Origin: Micromonospora pallida
GTDB lineage: Bacteria > Actinomycetota > Actinomycetes > Mycobacteriales > Micromonosporaceae
Assembly: GCF_900090325.1 (NCBI RefSeq)
Contig: NZ_FMHW01000002.1
Location: 4,031,001 to 4,095,000 of the forward strand
Reading direction: 5' to 3'
Length of the DNA stretch: 64,000 nt
Position 1 is the stretch's first letter. Every line of letters starts with the position of its first letter. This document shows, piece by piece, positions 17,093 to 25,562 of the stretch. The notes under the pieces were generated by a model that saw only the letters and a list, made by a program, of their open reading frames with translations, ran no database searches and was not told the origin of the DNA. The translations under genes and the position numbers were made by a program.

Positions 17093-18120
17093 TGACCGAT
17101 ACCTCCAGGGGGGGTGCCTGTCGGGCAGCCGCAGCTGCGGCGCACGACAAGCTCGGTGGGGAGGACGATGCTGTCGGGGGCCGTCGCGCCGGGGGCCGCG
17201 ACGGCGTCCAGGATGAGTCGGGCGGCCGCCGCGGCGAGGTCCCGCACCGGCTGCCGGACGGTGGTGAGCGGGGGCGAGACGAGCGCGGCCATGGGCGCGT
17301 CGTCGAACCCGGTGATCACGAGGTCCCCGGGTACCCGCAGGCCTCGGCCGAGCGCGCCGACGAGGACGCCGAGCGCGATCTCGTCGTTGGCGCAGACGAC
17401 CGCCTGCGGCCCGGCCCCGTCGCGGAGCAGTCGCTCGGCGGCGAGGACGCCGTCGGGTTGCTGCATGGCGACCCGGACCGGCTCGGCGGGCGGGGTGAGC
17501 GCCAACTCCCGGTGGGCGGCGAGGAACCCGGCCCACCGCTCGCTGACGTCGGGCGACCCCTCCGGGGTGCCGACGAAGGCCAGGTCACGCAGGCCGTGGT
17601 CAACGAGCAGGTGCCGGGTCAGCCGGCTCATGGCGGACGTGTTGTCGACGCTGACCGAGGGCACCGGCCCCGCCCCCTGACCGGCCAGGACGACGACCTG
17701 GACCAGTTCGGCGAGCCGGAGCAGGACGGGTTCGGAGATGGTGCCGCCGATGACCGCGATCCCGTCGACCCGGCGGGCCATCTCCAGCACCTGCTCGTCG
17801 GAGTCCTCCCGCATGTGGGTGCAGAGGATGTGCACGCTGGCCCGGGCCGGCACCGCCGCCGACTCGAAACCCTGGATCAGCTCGGTGAAGTAGGGGCCGG
17901 ACAGACCGGGGAAGACCAGGCCGAGCGCGCCGTGTCGGCCGGCGGCAAGGGCCCGTCCGAGGTGGTCCGGGCGGTACCCGTACTCCTCGATGGCATCGAG
18001 GACACGGCGGCGCATCTCCTCCGACACCTGACCGGTGCCGTTGGACACCCGGGACACCGTGGCGACGGAGACGCCGGCGAGCCGGGCGATCTCCCGTACC
18101 GTGACCCGACTGTTGCCCAT
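17089..18120 (-). CDS. LacI-family transcriptional repressor
   Basis: A 343-aa regulator with an N-terminal HTH (VREIARLAGVSVATVSRV) and hinge (LGRALAAGRHGALGLVFP), then a periplasmic-binding-protein-like effector domain ending in TTVRQPVRDLA. The last residues are Cys-rich (RRSCGCP), as often seen in actinobacterial LacI proteins. It is the first gene of the importer operon, its TGA overlapping the binding-protein ATG. A perfect GAAACCGGTTTC operator lies 32 bases upstream, so it probably represses itself, the importer and the divergent galactosidase, with an oligosaccharide or sugar as inducer. Confidence 0.93.
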   Translation of the reverse strand: MGNSRVTVREIARLAGVSVATVSRVSNGTGQVSEEMRRRVLDAIEEYGYRPDHLGRALAAGRHGALGLVFPGLSGPYFTELIQGFESAAVPARASVHILCTHMREDSDEQVLEMARRVDGIAVIGGTISEPVLLRLAELVQVVVLAGQGAGPVPSVSVDNTSAMSRLTRHLLVDHGLRDLAFVGTPEGSPDVSERWAGFLAAHRELALTPPAEPVRVAMQQPDGVLAAERLLRDGAGPQAVVCANDEIALGVLVGALGRGLRVPGDLVITGFDDAPMAALVSPPLTTVRQPVRDLAAAAARLILDAVAAPGATAPDSIVLPTELVVRRSCGCPTGTPPGGIGQ

Positions 18121-18149
18121 GACGCCCTCGATCCGTAACGTGCGATTAA

Positions 18150-18165
18150 CAGAAACCGGTTTCAG
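18150..18165. promoter_or_regulatory. LacI-type operator between lacI and the beta-galactosidase gene
   Basis: Contains the perfect 12-bp palindrome GAAACCGGTTTC (18152-18163), a classical LacI/GalR half-site pair with central CG. On the plus strand it would sit between a TTAACA -35-like hexamer and a CATAAG -10-like hexamer of the galactosidase promoter (hexamers are inference), so binding could block transcription in both directions. Confidence 0.75.
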
Positions 18166-18240
18166 GCACCATAAGCAGGTGCGAGCCAGATCACAAGGGG
18201 ACGCCCGGGAAGCCCACCCGAGAGGAAGAGGCAAAACCGC

Positions 18241-20742
18241 ATGCCACGAGTCCTTCTCCACGACCGCAGGATCGTCGTCGACGGTCGGCCCCGGCTGCTG
18301 CTCGCCGGGGAGGTGCACTACTTCCGGCTGCCCAGGGCACAGTGGGCAGACCGCCTCGACCGGCTCCGCGAGTGCGGCGGCGACACCGTGGCGACCTACG
18401 TGCCGTGGCTCTGGCACGAACTGCCGGACCGCACGGTGGACCTCACCGGCCGTACGCACGAGCAGCGCGACCTCGCCGGCTTCCTGGACCTGGCCCACGC
18501 GCGGGGCCTGCGGGCGATCGTCCGGCCCGGCCCGTTCATCATGGCCGAGGTCAAGAACGAGGGCATCCCCTACCGGGTGTACGACGAGCACCCGCACCTG
18601 CTGCCGACCACCTGGGACGGCGCGCCCATCCACACCCGCACCGTCGACTACCTGGCGCCGGAGTTCCTGGCCGCCGCCGACGGCTGGTACGCGGAGGTGC
18701 TGCCGGTGATCGCCGAACGGCTCGCCGACCGGGGTGGACCGGTGATCGCGATCCAACTGGACAACGAGATCGGCATGCTCTCCTGGGTGACCAACTCCCC
18801 CGACCTGACCGACGGCGTCTGCACGGACCTGCGCCGGTGGGCGGTCGACCGGTACGGCGAGGACGGCGCCGCCGACCGGACCGGCGCCGACCCGGGCGAC
18901 CCGGCTGCCTGGTCGGCGGCCCTGCGGACGCCGGCCGAACCACGGTCTTTGGCGGTGCACGACCTGCTGGGCCGCTACATGCGCGACCGCTACCGGCGCT
19001 ACGTGGCAGCGCTGCGCGCCTCGGCCGAGCGACACGGAGTGACCGGCGTGCCCTTCCTGATCAACGTGCACGGCACCGGCGGCGGACGCGGACGCACCTT
19101 CCCGATCGGGATCAGCCAGCTCTTCGAGTCCTACCGGGGCCAGCCGCAGGTCACCTCCGGCTCCGACTACTACCTCGGCGACCTGACCGTCACCAACGTC
19201 GCCGACCTGTACGTGAGCAACGCCTTCCTGGCCGCCGTGCACGACGCCGACCAGCCGCTGACCTCGCTCGAGTTCGAGGCCGGCAACGGCGACTACGGGC
19301 AGGACCTGTCCACCCTCTACCCACCGGAGGCGGTCGAGCTGAAGACCCGGCTCTGCGTGGCGCAGGGCAACCGGCTGCTCAACCTCTACCTCTTCGCCGG
19401 CGGCTACAACCCGCCGCTGGCCGAGCCGGTGGGCGACGGCAACGACCGGATCGCGTTCACCGGCGAGCGGCACGGGTTCGCCGCACCGGTCGATCCCGAG
19501 GGACGACTCAACCCGACCTTCCACGCGGCCCGGCGCGCACTGCACGCGATGCGCGGGATCGCCGACCTGCTGGCCGACTCCGACGAGGAGCACGACGGAC
19601 TGGCGCTCGGCTTCGTGCCCGACCACTACCTCACCGAGTACCACCACCCGGCCTCTGCGTCCCGCGCCGAACAGGTCGCCGACCTGGAACGGTTCCGGGG
19701 CATGGGCCCACGCGACGTATTGGCCCGGGCGCTGCTGCTGGCCGGCTTCTCGTTCCCCGCCGTCGACCTCCAGTCGGCCGACCCGGCGACCACCCCGCCG
19801 GTGATCGCCCTGGCCAGCGCCACCACCCTGGGCCGGGACGTCCAACAGCGGCTGGTCGCGCACCTGCGCCGGGGCGGCCGGCTGCTGCTGCACGGGGTCC
19901 TGCCGGAACGGGACCACGACGGCACCCCGTGCACCCTGCTGGCCGACGCGCTCGGGCTCACCGTCACCGGACGGGCCGACGACAGCCCGCACCACTTCCC
20001 GTCGGTCGTCGGCGCGGGCCTCGGTGCTGGCCTCGGCCTCGGTGGTGCCGGCCTCGGTGGTGTCGGCGTCGGTGCCGGCCTCGGTGTCGGTGCCGGCCTC
20101 GGTGCGGGTGTCGGTGTCGGCGGGGCGGTCGAGGTCCGCGTGGGCTACGCCCAGCGGCTCGCCGGGCCGACCGCCGAGCCCCTGCTCACCGAGGTGGGCT
20201 CCGGGGCGCCGTGCGCCGTGGAGGTCACCGTCGGCGCCGGCCGGGCCGTGGTGGTCGCCGCCGACGTCCCCTGCGACCTGGGCTTCTGGCGGGCCACCCT
20301 GGCGCGGCTCGGGGTGCGCCCCCGACTCGCCCCGGACGCGGACGGCCCCGGTCTGGTGCTCACCTCGACCGTGGACCGCACCGGGCAACGGCTGTTGCAC
20401 CTGGTCAACGTGGCCCCGTCGGCGGTGACCGTCGGGCTGACCTGGCACGGCGAGCCGGTGCTGGGCGGCCGACGGCTGCGGGTGCCCGCGCGGACCGGGA
20501 TGATCCTGCCGTACGGCATCCGGGTCGGCGCCGCGACGCTGGTGGAGACGACCTGCGACCTGGTCGCCCACGACGGCGACGAGGTGCTGCTGCGCCCGAC
20601 GCAGGGCGACGACGAGGTGGTGCTGGCCACCGACCGGCCGGTCGACGCGAGCCGGGGCAGCGTAACGACGACGGACGGACTGGTGGTCGTCCGGCTGCCC
20701 GGCCCACCCGAGGACGAGCCGGTCCGGATCAGCGTCCGCTGA
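18241..20742 (+). CDS. GH35-type beta-galactosidase with a Gly-rich insert
   Basis: An 833-aa probably cytoplasmic clan GH-A enzyme. The N-terminus has GEVHYFRLPRAQWADRL and the PWLWHE motif of GH35/GH42-like galactosidases. The likely acid/base is E176 in IQLDNEIG; the likely nucleophile is E344 (LEFEAGNGD, with E346 as alternative). Residues about 591-629 are an unusual run of only Gly, Ala, Leu and Val encoded by imperfect 6/12-bp repeats. Later beta domains follow. It is transcribed divergently from lacI across the operator and probably acts on galactosides imported by the neighbouring ABC system. RBS GAGAGGAAGAGG precedes the ATG. Confidence 0.84.
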   Translation: MPRVLLHDRRIVVDGRPRLLLAGEVHYFRLPRAQWADRLDRLRECGGDTVATYVPWLWHELPDRTVDLTGRTHEQRDLAGFLDLAHARGLRAIVRPGPFIMAEVKNEGIPYRVYDEHPHLLPTTWDGAPIHTRTVDYLAPEFLAAADGWYAEVLPVIAERLADRGGPVIAIQLDNEIGMLSWVTNSPDLTDGVCTDLRRWAVDRYGEDGAADRTGADPGDPAAWSAALRTPAEPRSLAVHDLLGRYMRDRYRRYVAALRASAERHGVTGVPFLINVHGTGGGRGRTFPIGISQLFESYRGQPQVTSGSDYYLGDLTVTNVADLYVSNAFLAAVHDADQPLTSLEFEAGNGDYGQDLSTLYPPEAVELKTRLCVAQGNRLLNLYLFAGGYNPPLAEPVGDGNDRIAFTGERHGFAAPVDPEGRLNPTFHAARRALHAMRGIADLLADSDEEHDGLALGFVPDHYLTEYHHPASASRAEQVADLERFRGMGPRDVLARALLLAGFSFPAVDLQSADPATTPPVIALASATTLGRDVQQRLVAHLRRGGRLLLHGVLPERDHDGTPCTLLADALGLTVTGRADDSPHHFPSVVGAGLGAGLGLGGAGLGGVGVGAGLGVGAGLGAGVGVGGAVEVRVGYAQRLAGPTAEPLLTEVGSGAPCAVEVTVGAGRAVVVAADVPCDLGFWRATLARLGVRPRLAPDADGPGLVLTSTVDRTGQRLLHLVNVAPSAVTVGLTWHGEPVLGGRRLRVPARTGMILPYGIRVGAATLVETTCDLVAHDGDEVLLRPTQGDDEVVLATDRPVDASRGSVTTTDGLVVVRLPGPPEDEPVRISVR
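20011..20127 (+). repeat. In-frame Gly-rich low-complexity tandem repeat
   Basis: Imperfect tandem copies of a ggtgccggcctc / ggtgtcggtgtc-type unit (6- and 12-bp periodicity) inside the beta-galactosidase gene. It encodes 39 residues built almost wholly of Gly with Ala, Leu and Val. A unit multiple of three keeps the frame, so copy number could vary without breaking the enzyme. Confidence 0.8.
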
Positions 20743-20775
20743 CCGGGACCGCGCCGTCCGAGGTCATCCGGTCAA

Positions 20776-20952
20776 TCACCCACCTGCGACGCCGGGAAAG
20801 ATCCTCGTACACACGGCCTCGACCCCGCGTAGCCCTTCATCCTCCTCGTAGATGCAGGCCGCGCAGATGGAAAGGTCCCGACCGCCCGGCCTCGGGTGGG
20901 CATGCAGCGCGTGCCCACACTCAGGACACTGCCTGCGTTCGTCGCTGGTCAT
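20776..20952 (-). CDS. Small zinc-ribbon protein (58 aa)
   Basis: An intact 58-residue ORF with two Cys pairs, CPEC (C9, C12) and CAAC (C30, C33), 17 residues apart, which is a classic zinc-ribbon layout. ATG at 20952 has GAGAGGA about eight bases upstream. The last third is Glu-rich (YEEDEG). Function unknown; a small metal-binding or nucleic-acid-binding role is inference. It lies just beyond the galactosidase on the opposite strand. Confidence 0.65.
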   Translation of the reverse strand: MTSDERRQCPECGHALHAHPRPGGRDLSICAACIYEEDEGLRGVEAVCTRIFPGVAGG

Positions 20953-21214
20953 GCGCCGTTCCTCTCAGGTGTACCCGCTCAGCTTGTCGGTGGTTGTTGG
21001 CAGCTCAGCTACACGACACGCCGAGCCCACACGGGGAGGGTGCGGATGGGTGCCAGGGCCGCCCAGCCCACCGCAACCACACACAGGAGCCACGTACCGG
21101 CATCCCCGCCAGCCGCCGGGGCACTTCCGGCTGGGCCCAGTAGGAGCGCCGTACGCCCGGGTGGCGCCGCCTCCGCCGGCGACGCCACCCGGCGCCCTCG
21201 CCTCGCCATCAGCC

Positions 21215-21697
21215 CTACCGGCTCGGCTCGCGCTCGGGACAGTCGGCGTGCCGCCAGGTAGCGGTCAGGTCCGAGCTCGTCACGACCAACGCTCCGGAGA
21301 GGCATACGATCTCGTGTCGGCACCCTTGCTCGTGCGGTAGCACTTCGTCCAGCATCACGTCTCGGAGCTGTGCCAGGTCCAGCCCCTGGCCGGCGGGCTC
21401 GATCGTCAGGCTCTGCACGCCGTGGTAGCGAATCGTCAGGTCTTCCTCGTGTTTCCAGCAGTTGTGCCGTAGGTACAGTTCGATCCAGCGGCTCCCGCCC
21501 GTCTCACCGGACGTCAGTCGCTCGGGCTTGAGGTCCTTGACGCATCGTTGGCCGAAGAAGTCGTAGTGGCCGGGTTCGGTGGCGAACCTACGCGCCCCCT
21601 CGGGCAACGAGTCGACAAACGACGGCAACTCCCGCAGGTACGCCTCGGCGTCCACCGCCATGCCGTCCCTGGTCCGCTCCACGCTGACGAACCTCAC
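21215..21697 (-). CDS. Conserved hypothetical protein (160 aa)
   Basis: Not recognised. A soluble 160-aa protein with a sharply patterned sequence (GHYDFFGQRCVKDLK, HNCWKHEEDLTIRYHG, DEVLPHEQGCRHEI) that looks constrained rather than spurious. The GTG at 21697 is chosen because GGAAGGGGTGCGGGA precedes it. No signal or membrane segment. It is divergent from the PP2C fragment at 21833. Confidence 0.65.
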   Translation of the reverse strand: MRFVSVERTRDGMAVDAEAYLRELPSFVDSLPEGARRFATEPGHYDFFGQRCVKDLKPERLTSGETGGSRWIELYLRHNCWKHEEDLTIRYHGVQSLTIEPAGQGLDLAQLRDVMLDEVLPHEQGCRHEIVCLSGALVVTSSDLTATWRHADCPEREPSR

Positions 21698-21832
21698 TCC
21701 CGCACCCCTTCCACCCCGCCGTGTCCGGCAAGTGGAGCAGATCCTCGCACCAGCGATACACCCCACTGCGTCCACCGAGGCGTCGGCGAAAGCCGAGGTC
21801 GCGGACGTCGGCCGGCGACGTATCCTCCCGCC

Positions 21833-22282
21833 ATGCGGTGGGCCGGAGGCGAAAGGGCTTATCTCGACCAGCCGGACGTGGTCGCCTCGGGCCACATGGT
21901 GCTGGGCCGCTACGGCGGGCGGACTGTGGCCGGGGCCCGACAGAACGAGGACGCGGCGTTCCTGCGGCACGCTCCTGCCGGGCACTGGGAGATGGCCGCC
22001 GTGGCGGACGGACACGCCGGCGCGGACAGTTCAGCGCTGGCCGTACGACTGCTCGACGGCGACCCGCTGCTGCCGCAGATCCTCGGGCAGCCTGCCCCGA
22101 ACCCGCTGGCGGCACTCCACGCCCACCTCGTGACGCGGTTCCAGACCGCCGACACCAGTTCGATCGCCGGCGAAACCGCAGTACTGGTGGCAGCCCGATG
22201 CAGCCTTCAGCCTGACGGCGAAGCTGCGGGTGCACAGCCACAGCAGAACAGCCACGTGACTACGAGGAGGAGAAAACAATGA
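21833..22282 (+). pseudogene. Truncated PP2C-type protein phosphatase
   Basis: The 149-aa frame has the start of a PP2C serine/threonine phosphatase: GGRTVAGARQNEDA (first metal-site region) and VADGHAGADSS (DGHAG in place of DGxGG). Family members are normally 230-280 aa. Here the homology-like pattern stops near GETAVLVAAR, and the remaining about 30 residues are a polar, low-complexity tail. The core beta strands carrying later metal ligands are missing. It is probably a gene remnant left by a deletion; it overlaps the next start by four bases. Confidence 0.6.
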
Positions 22283-22899
22283 CCAAACGAACGGGCAGGG
22301 TGGTCTGCGACATCACGATCTCGGCCGACGGGTACTCCGCCGGGCTCAACCAGACCGAGGAACGCCCGTTCGGCGACGACGGCGGTGACGGCTCGGGCGA
22401 CAAGCTGCACGCCTGGATGTTCGACACCCCCGACGAGAACCGGGACGAGATCGACCAGATGGCTGCCGCCACAGCATTCGTCATGGGCCGCAACATGTTC
22501 GGCCCAGTGCGTGGCGAGTGGGATCGGCAGTGGAACGGCTGGTGGGGCGACAATCCGCCGTTCCACGCCCCGGTCTTCGTGCTCACCCACCACCCGCGCG
22601 ACCCGCAACCGATGGACGGTGGCACCACGTACCACTTCGTCACGGACGGGATCGAGTCGGCACTGGCACAGGCACGCGCGGCGGCCGGCGACGGCGATGT
22701 CGCGATCCAGGGCGGCGCGACCACCATCAACCAGTACCTCACCGCCGGCCTGATCGACGAGCTGCGGCTGCACGTCGTGCCGCTCACGCTCGGCGCCGGC
22801 ACGCGACTGTTCGAGGGCGTCCCGCCGCTGAAACTCGAGCAGGTGAAGTCGCGAGCCGCGACCTCGGTCACGCACGTGACCTACCGCGTACTGCCCTGA
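22279..22899 (+). CDS. RibD C-terminal/DHFR-like reductase
   Basis: A 206-aa dihydrofolate-reductase-fold protein of the RibD_C/YyaP type: DITISADGYSAG at the N-terminus, FVMGRNMFGP, the NADPH-binding segment VAIQGGATTINQYL and the C-terminal HVVPLTLGAGTRLF. Such proteins are NADPH-dependent reductases of unknown physiological substrate, often found as single accessory genes. Strong RBS (AGGAGGAG) before the ATG at 22279. It appears intact among broken neighbours. Confidence 0.85.
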   Translation: MTKRTGRVVCDITISADGYSAGLNQTEERPFGDDGGDGSGDKLHAWMFDTPDENRDEIDQMAAATAFVMGRNMFGPVRGEWDRQWNGWWGDNPPFHAPVFVLTHHPRDPQPMDGGTTYHFVTDGIESALAQARAAAGDGDVAIQGGATTINQYLTAGLIDELRLHVVPLTLGAGTRLFEGVPPLKLEQVKSRAATSVTHVTYRVLP

Positions 22900-22956
22900 G
22901 CGCTGTCGGCCGCCTCGACCTCACGCCCGTCGCCGCTGTCCGAGGACGGGCGGATA

Positions 22957-23011
22957 TGAGGAGTACCCGCAGCTCAGCGACGCGGACAAAATCAAGGTCG
23001 CCGCAGAGTAG
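22957..23011 (+). pseudogene. Possible C-terminal gene remnant
   Basis: A short open stretch ending in TAG reads EEYPQLSDADKIKVAAE, resembling the C-terminal end of DUF433-type antitoxins (EEYPxLTxxDIxAAL). No upstream coding part is present. Very tentative. Confidence 0.25.
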
Positions 23012-23041
23012 CGGCCACTCTCGATCAAGGAGCAGCGGGCG

Positions 23042-23449
23042 ATGATTTCCTACGGCGTGAGCGTCGCCCGAGCGTGTGACGACTGCGAAGCCGAGATGGT
23101 GTGCGAGCTGGCGCAGCGCATCGTTCACGATCGGTTGCATTGGACCGCTGAGTGTCACTGTCCCCACTGCGGCTCAACTGTTGCGATATGCGGCTGGGAC
23201 GACACCCCCGACGAGATCCGCGATGCGCTGGTCGCTCGCTACGGGTTGGCACGCCTCACCGTCGAAGACCTGACCGGTTGCCCGCCGACCGCCGAGAAAA
23301 ATCTTGTAGCGCTCCCTACGCTCGAACGAGGACAGGGGCCAGATCGCAGGTCGCCCGACCTCTCTACAGAGGTGCAATATCTCGTCCTGGGGCATAGCCA
23401 CTCCCACATGAGCGCCATACGGGTTCTGAGTAGAGTTGAAAAGGACTAG
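23042..23449 (+). pseudogene. Probable truncated CxxC protein
   Basis: The first about 79 residues look like a real protein: Cys pairs CDDC and CHCPHC suggest a metal site, followed by AICGWDDTPDEIRDALVARYG. From about 23280 the sequence changes character and becomes the antisense of the minus-strand NlpC/P60-like gene, so the C-terminal third is probably read-through. Interpreted as the N-terminal part of a gene cut by a rearrangement. An AGGAGC element precedes the start. Confidence 0.5.
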
Positions 23450-23725
23450 GTCGAGGGGCCTGATCGAGTCCGAGATGACGGGTTCCAGTTCGATGGCCGA
23501 CCAAAGCTCACTGGAACGCAACGGCGGCACGCACAGATCGAACAACGCCAGGATCGAGTAGGCATACCGCTGGCAATTCGCACCCGCACTCACCGGGGAA
23601 ACCGGGCGGGATTGTGGATGACGGGCACCGTCGTAGGGCGCATCCCAGACCCACGATGGCCACCCACCCGGCGGCGTGGGCCATCCCGGTGTCAGAGCTG
23701 CCAAGCGCTCATGCCGAAACCCCAT
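23174..23725 (-). CDS. NlpC/P60-like cysteine peptidase-fold protein, 3' end altered
   Basis: A 183-aa ORF whose central part has the NlpC/P60-type layout: putative catalytic Cys in ANCQRYAY and His in GAHVGVAM, with LDLVLFN between them. No signal peptide is seen, unlike cell-wall hydrolases. The recognisable domain ends at KIFLGGRR (about 23282). The last about 36 residues are the reverse complement of the CxxC gene fragment and probably not native. ATG at 23725 has GGGGGA upstream. The product may or may not still be functional. Confidence 0.55.
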   Translation of the reverse strand: MGFRHERLAALTPGWPTPPGGWPSWVWDAPYDGARHPQSRPVSPVSAGANCQRYAYSILALFDLCVPPLRSSELWSAIELEPVISDSIRPLDLVLFNSTQNPYGAHVGVAMPQDEILHLCREVGRPAIWPLSSFERRERYKIFLGGRRATGQVFDGEACQPVASDQRIADLVGGVVPAAYRNS

Positions 23726-24128
23726 GGCCCTGTCCCCCGTCGCTCATAACCTCCAACGTAGACATACTGGGTCCGCTGCCGTCGAGCCTCAACCACGGTC
23801 GACCCTGCCGTCCCGCCTGCGATCGGCCCGCTCACCCGGGGAGCGGGCCGTCGGCCCGCCACATCAAGCGGACCTGATGCCCGACGCCTGCTGGCGACTC
23901 GGCCGCCACACCACCCGCACCGCCGCCGCCCAACATCGGGATCGCCAACACATCGGCCGGGAAGAACTCGCCCACGGTGGCTGGCTGACCGGGGCCGCCG
24001 CATGAGCAGAGACCCCTCACCCGGGCTGGTACCCGCCCGCCGAGGTCGCCGTCCTGCTGGCTTCGGGCTGTCCACAACTTCCTCGGCCACTGACGTATTG
24101 CCGTGTTCCACTGCGGTACGAGCAGCAG
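23726..24128. other. 403-bp region without a supported gene
   Basis: Short frames in all directions lack convincing codon patterns or motifs. The segment lies between the rearranged genes and tRNA-Val and is probably decayed accessory DNA. Confidence 0.5.
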
Positions 24129-24161
24129 AAAGGCCACCTCCCTCGATGGGAAGTGGCCTTT
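24129..24161 (-). terminator. Rho-independent-type hairpin after tRNA-Val
   Basis: Arms AAAGGCCAC.TCCC / GGGA.GTGGCCTTT around a 5-base loop, immediately 3' of the tRNA on the minus strand; the paired AAA/TTT ends fit a terminator. Confidence 0.75.
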
Positions 24162-24169
24162 GACCTGCG

Positions 24170-24241
24170 TGGGCGATACTGGGATCGAACCAGTGACCTC
24201 TTCGGTGTGAACGAAGCGCTCTCCCGCTGAGCTAATCGCCC
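24170..24241 (-). tRNA. tRNA-Val (anticodon CAC)
   Basis: A 72-nt cloverleaf on the minus strand: acceptor GGGCGAT pairs with ATCGCCC, D-arm GCTCAGCGGGAGAGC, anticodon stem CTTCG/CGAAG around the loop TTCACAC (anticodon CAC), T-arm CACTGGTTCGATCCCAGTA, discriminator A; CCA is not encoded. All stems pair. The broken genes on its 3' side are consistent with a past integration hotspot. Confidence 0.95.
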
Positions 24242-24291
24242 TTGGCGCGGATGACTGTACCCGATCGGGTCCGGACTCCGCGAATCCGGGG

Positions 24292-24858
24292 TCAGTTCGT
24301 GGCGAGGTAGTGCAACAACCGGGCGACGACGTCGATGCCGAGGCCGACCTTGAGCGAGAGCCAGACGATCGAGCAGACGAAGAGGAGACCGACCGAGCCG
24401 AGCACCAGCCGCACCGGCCACGAGCGGCTGGTGACCCACCTGGTCCAGCCCTGGACGTGCCGGCGGGTGAAGTTGAGCAGCCGCCTGGCCCAGTGGAACT
24501 CGACCGCCCAGATACCGAGGCCGGCGATCACCAACAGCCAGCCGGGGCCGGGCAGCGGGATGAGTACCGCGCCGATGGCGACCACCAGGGCCCCGGCCAC
24601 GGCGACGAAGACCTTGAGCGCGATCCGGCCGGTGGGATTGGCCCGGACGAGCTCCAGCGTCGTCCGCAGCCGTCGCCAGCGGACCCGCCGTTCGGCGACC
24701 TGCACGCCTGTTGTGCCGTTGGCACCGTGTCCGCGCAGCCGGTCATGGCCGCGCCCCTTCTCCGGCACCCCGTACCCCCGCTTTCCGGTCTTTCCGGTCA
24801 CCGGACCCGGCGACCGGCGACCGACCGCGGCCTCCATTGAGGATTGTTCCGCGACCAT
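24292..24858 (-). CDS. PGPGW-motif (TIGR02611-like) transmembrane protein
   Basis: A 188-aa protein with a basic N-terminal half (about 75 residues) and a membrane domain containing the hallmark IPLPGPGWLLVIAGLG, followed by another hydrophobic segment near the C-terminus (LVLGSVGLLFVCSIVWLSL). The family is widespread in Actinobacteria, with unknown function. It lies just upstream of tRNA-Val on the same strand and diverges from ssgB. The long polar N-terminus could mean the true start is a later codon. Confidence 0.8.
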   Translation of the reverse strand: MVAEQSSMEAAVGRRSPGPVTGKTGKRGYGVPEKGRGHDRLRGHGANGTTGVQVAERRVRWRRLRTTLELVRANPTGRIALKVFVAVAGALVVAIGAVLIPLPGPGWLLVIAGLGIWAVEFHWARRLLNFTRRHVQGWTRWVTSRSWPVRLVLGSVGLLFVCSIVWLSLKVGLGIDVVARLLHYLATN

Positions 24859-25130
24859 CTCACCCCCCAGTGTCGTCTCGGCCCGTCACTCCTACCGACG
24901 ACTGGACGTTACCGGAGTAAGTCGACGACTGAGCCACCCGATGCCGGGCGGGATCAAGTTCTGGGCAGAACCGGATATCGTACAAGAATCTTCACATTCT
25001 GGCGGCGTTTCCGAACCCCTTCCCACCACTGGGTGAAGTCAGCGTATGGCGGAGCGTAGCCATGAGGAGCGCCTGAGTATGGAAAAGCGGAACACGCGCG
25101 TTCCGCAGCGGTGCCGGGGGGAGAACGTCC

Positions 25131-25562
25131 ATGAGTGTCATCCGACCGACGACCGTAGAGGTCGAGACGTCGCTAAGGCTCGTCGCACCTGACGCCACCG
25201 CCTTGCCGGTGCGTGCCAGTCTGCGTTACGACCCTGCTGACCCGTATGCGGTCCATGTCCTGTTCCATGCCGAATCCGCCGGCGGCGAGGCGGTGAGCTG
25301 GTCGTTCGCCCGCGAACTGCTGGTCACCGGGCTCGACGAGCCGGCCGGCATCGGCGACGTCCGAGTGTGGCCCTGGGCCACCCCACGCGGCGACTTCGTC
25401 GCGCTGGCGCTGTCGTCACCCGACGGCAACGCTTTGTTCGAGGTGCCGCGGAGCGTGCTGGTGCGCTTCCTGCGCCGCACCTACGTCGTCGTCCCGCGCG
25501 GTCGCGAGGCCGAGCACCTGGACGTCGACACGGCGGTGAACCGGCTGCTGGCCGGTCGCTGA
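25131..25562 (+). CDS. ssgB: SsgA/SsgB-like sporulation and cell division regulator
   Basis: A 143-aa SALP-family protein (typical size 130-145 aa): SLRLVAPDATALPVRASLRYDPADPYAVHVLFH, SWSFARELL and the ending LLAGR match the family pattern. In Streptomyces, SsgB positions FtsZ at sporulation septa; in single-copy non-Streptomyces actinomycetes the SsgB orthologue is the conserved member. ATG at 25131 is preceded by GGGGGAG. The long upstream region (24859-25130) probably holds its promoter. Confidence 0.88.
   Translation: MSVIRPTTVEVETSLRLVAPDATALPVRASLRYDPADPYAVHVLFHAESAGGEAVSWSFARELLVTGLDEPAGIGDVRVWPWATPRGDFVALALSSPDGNALFEVPRSVLVRFLRRTYVVVPRGREAEHLDVDTAVNRLLAGR

Noticed and set aside
17089..20571. 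1160-aa minus-strand frame ending in LacI
   Set aside because: It runs antisense through the whole beta-galactosidase and contains no domain before the LacI HTH.
23614..24005. Small plus-strand frames between the NlpC-like gene and tRNA-Val
   Set aside because: No RBS, biased Arg/His/Pro composition and no recognisable motif; treated as decayed DNA.
24985..25000. AGAAT-N6-ATTCT inverted repeat upstream of ssgB
   Set aside because: Arms are short and no matching copy was seen elsewhere; too weak to call an operator.
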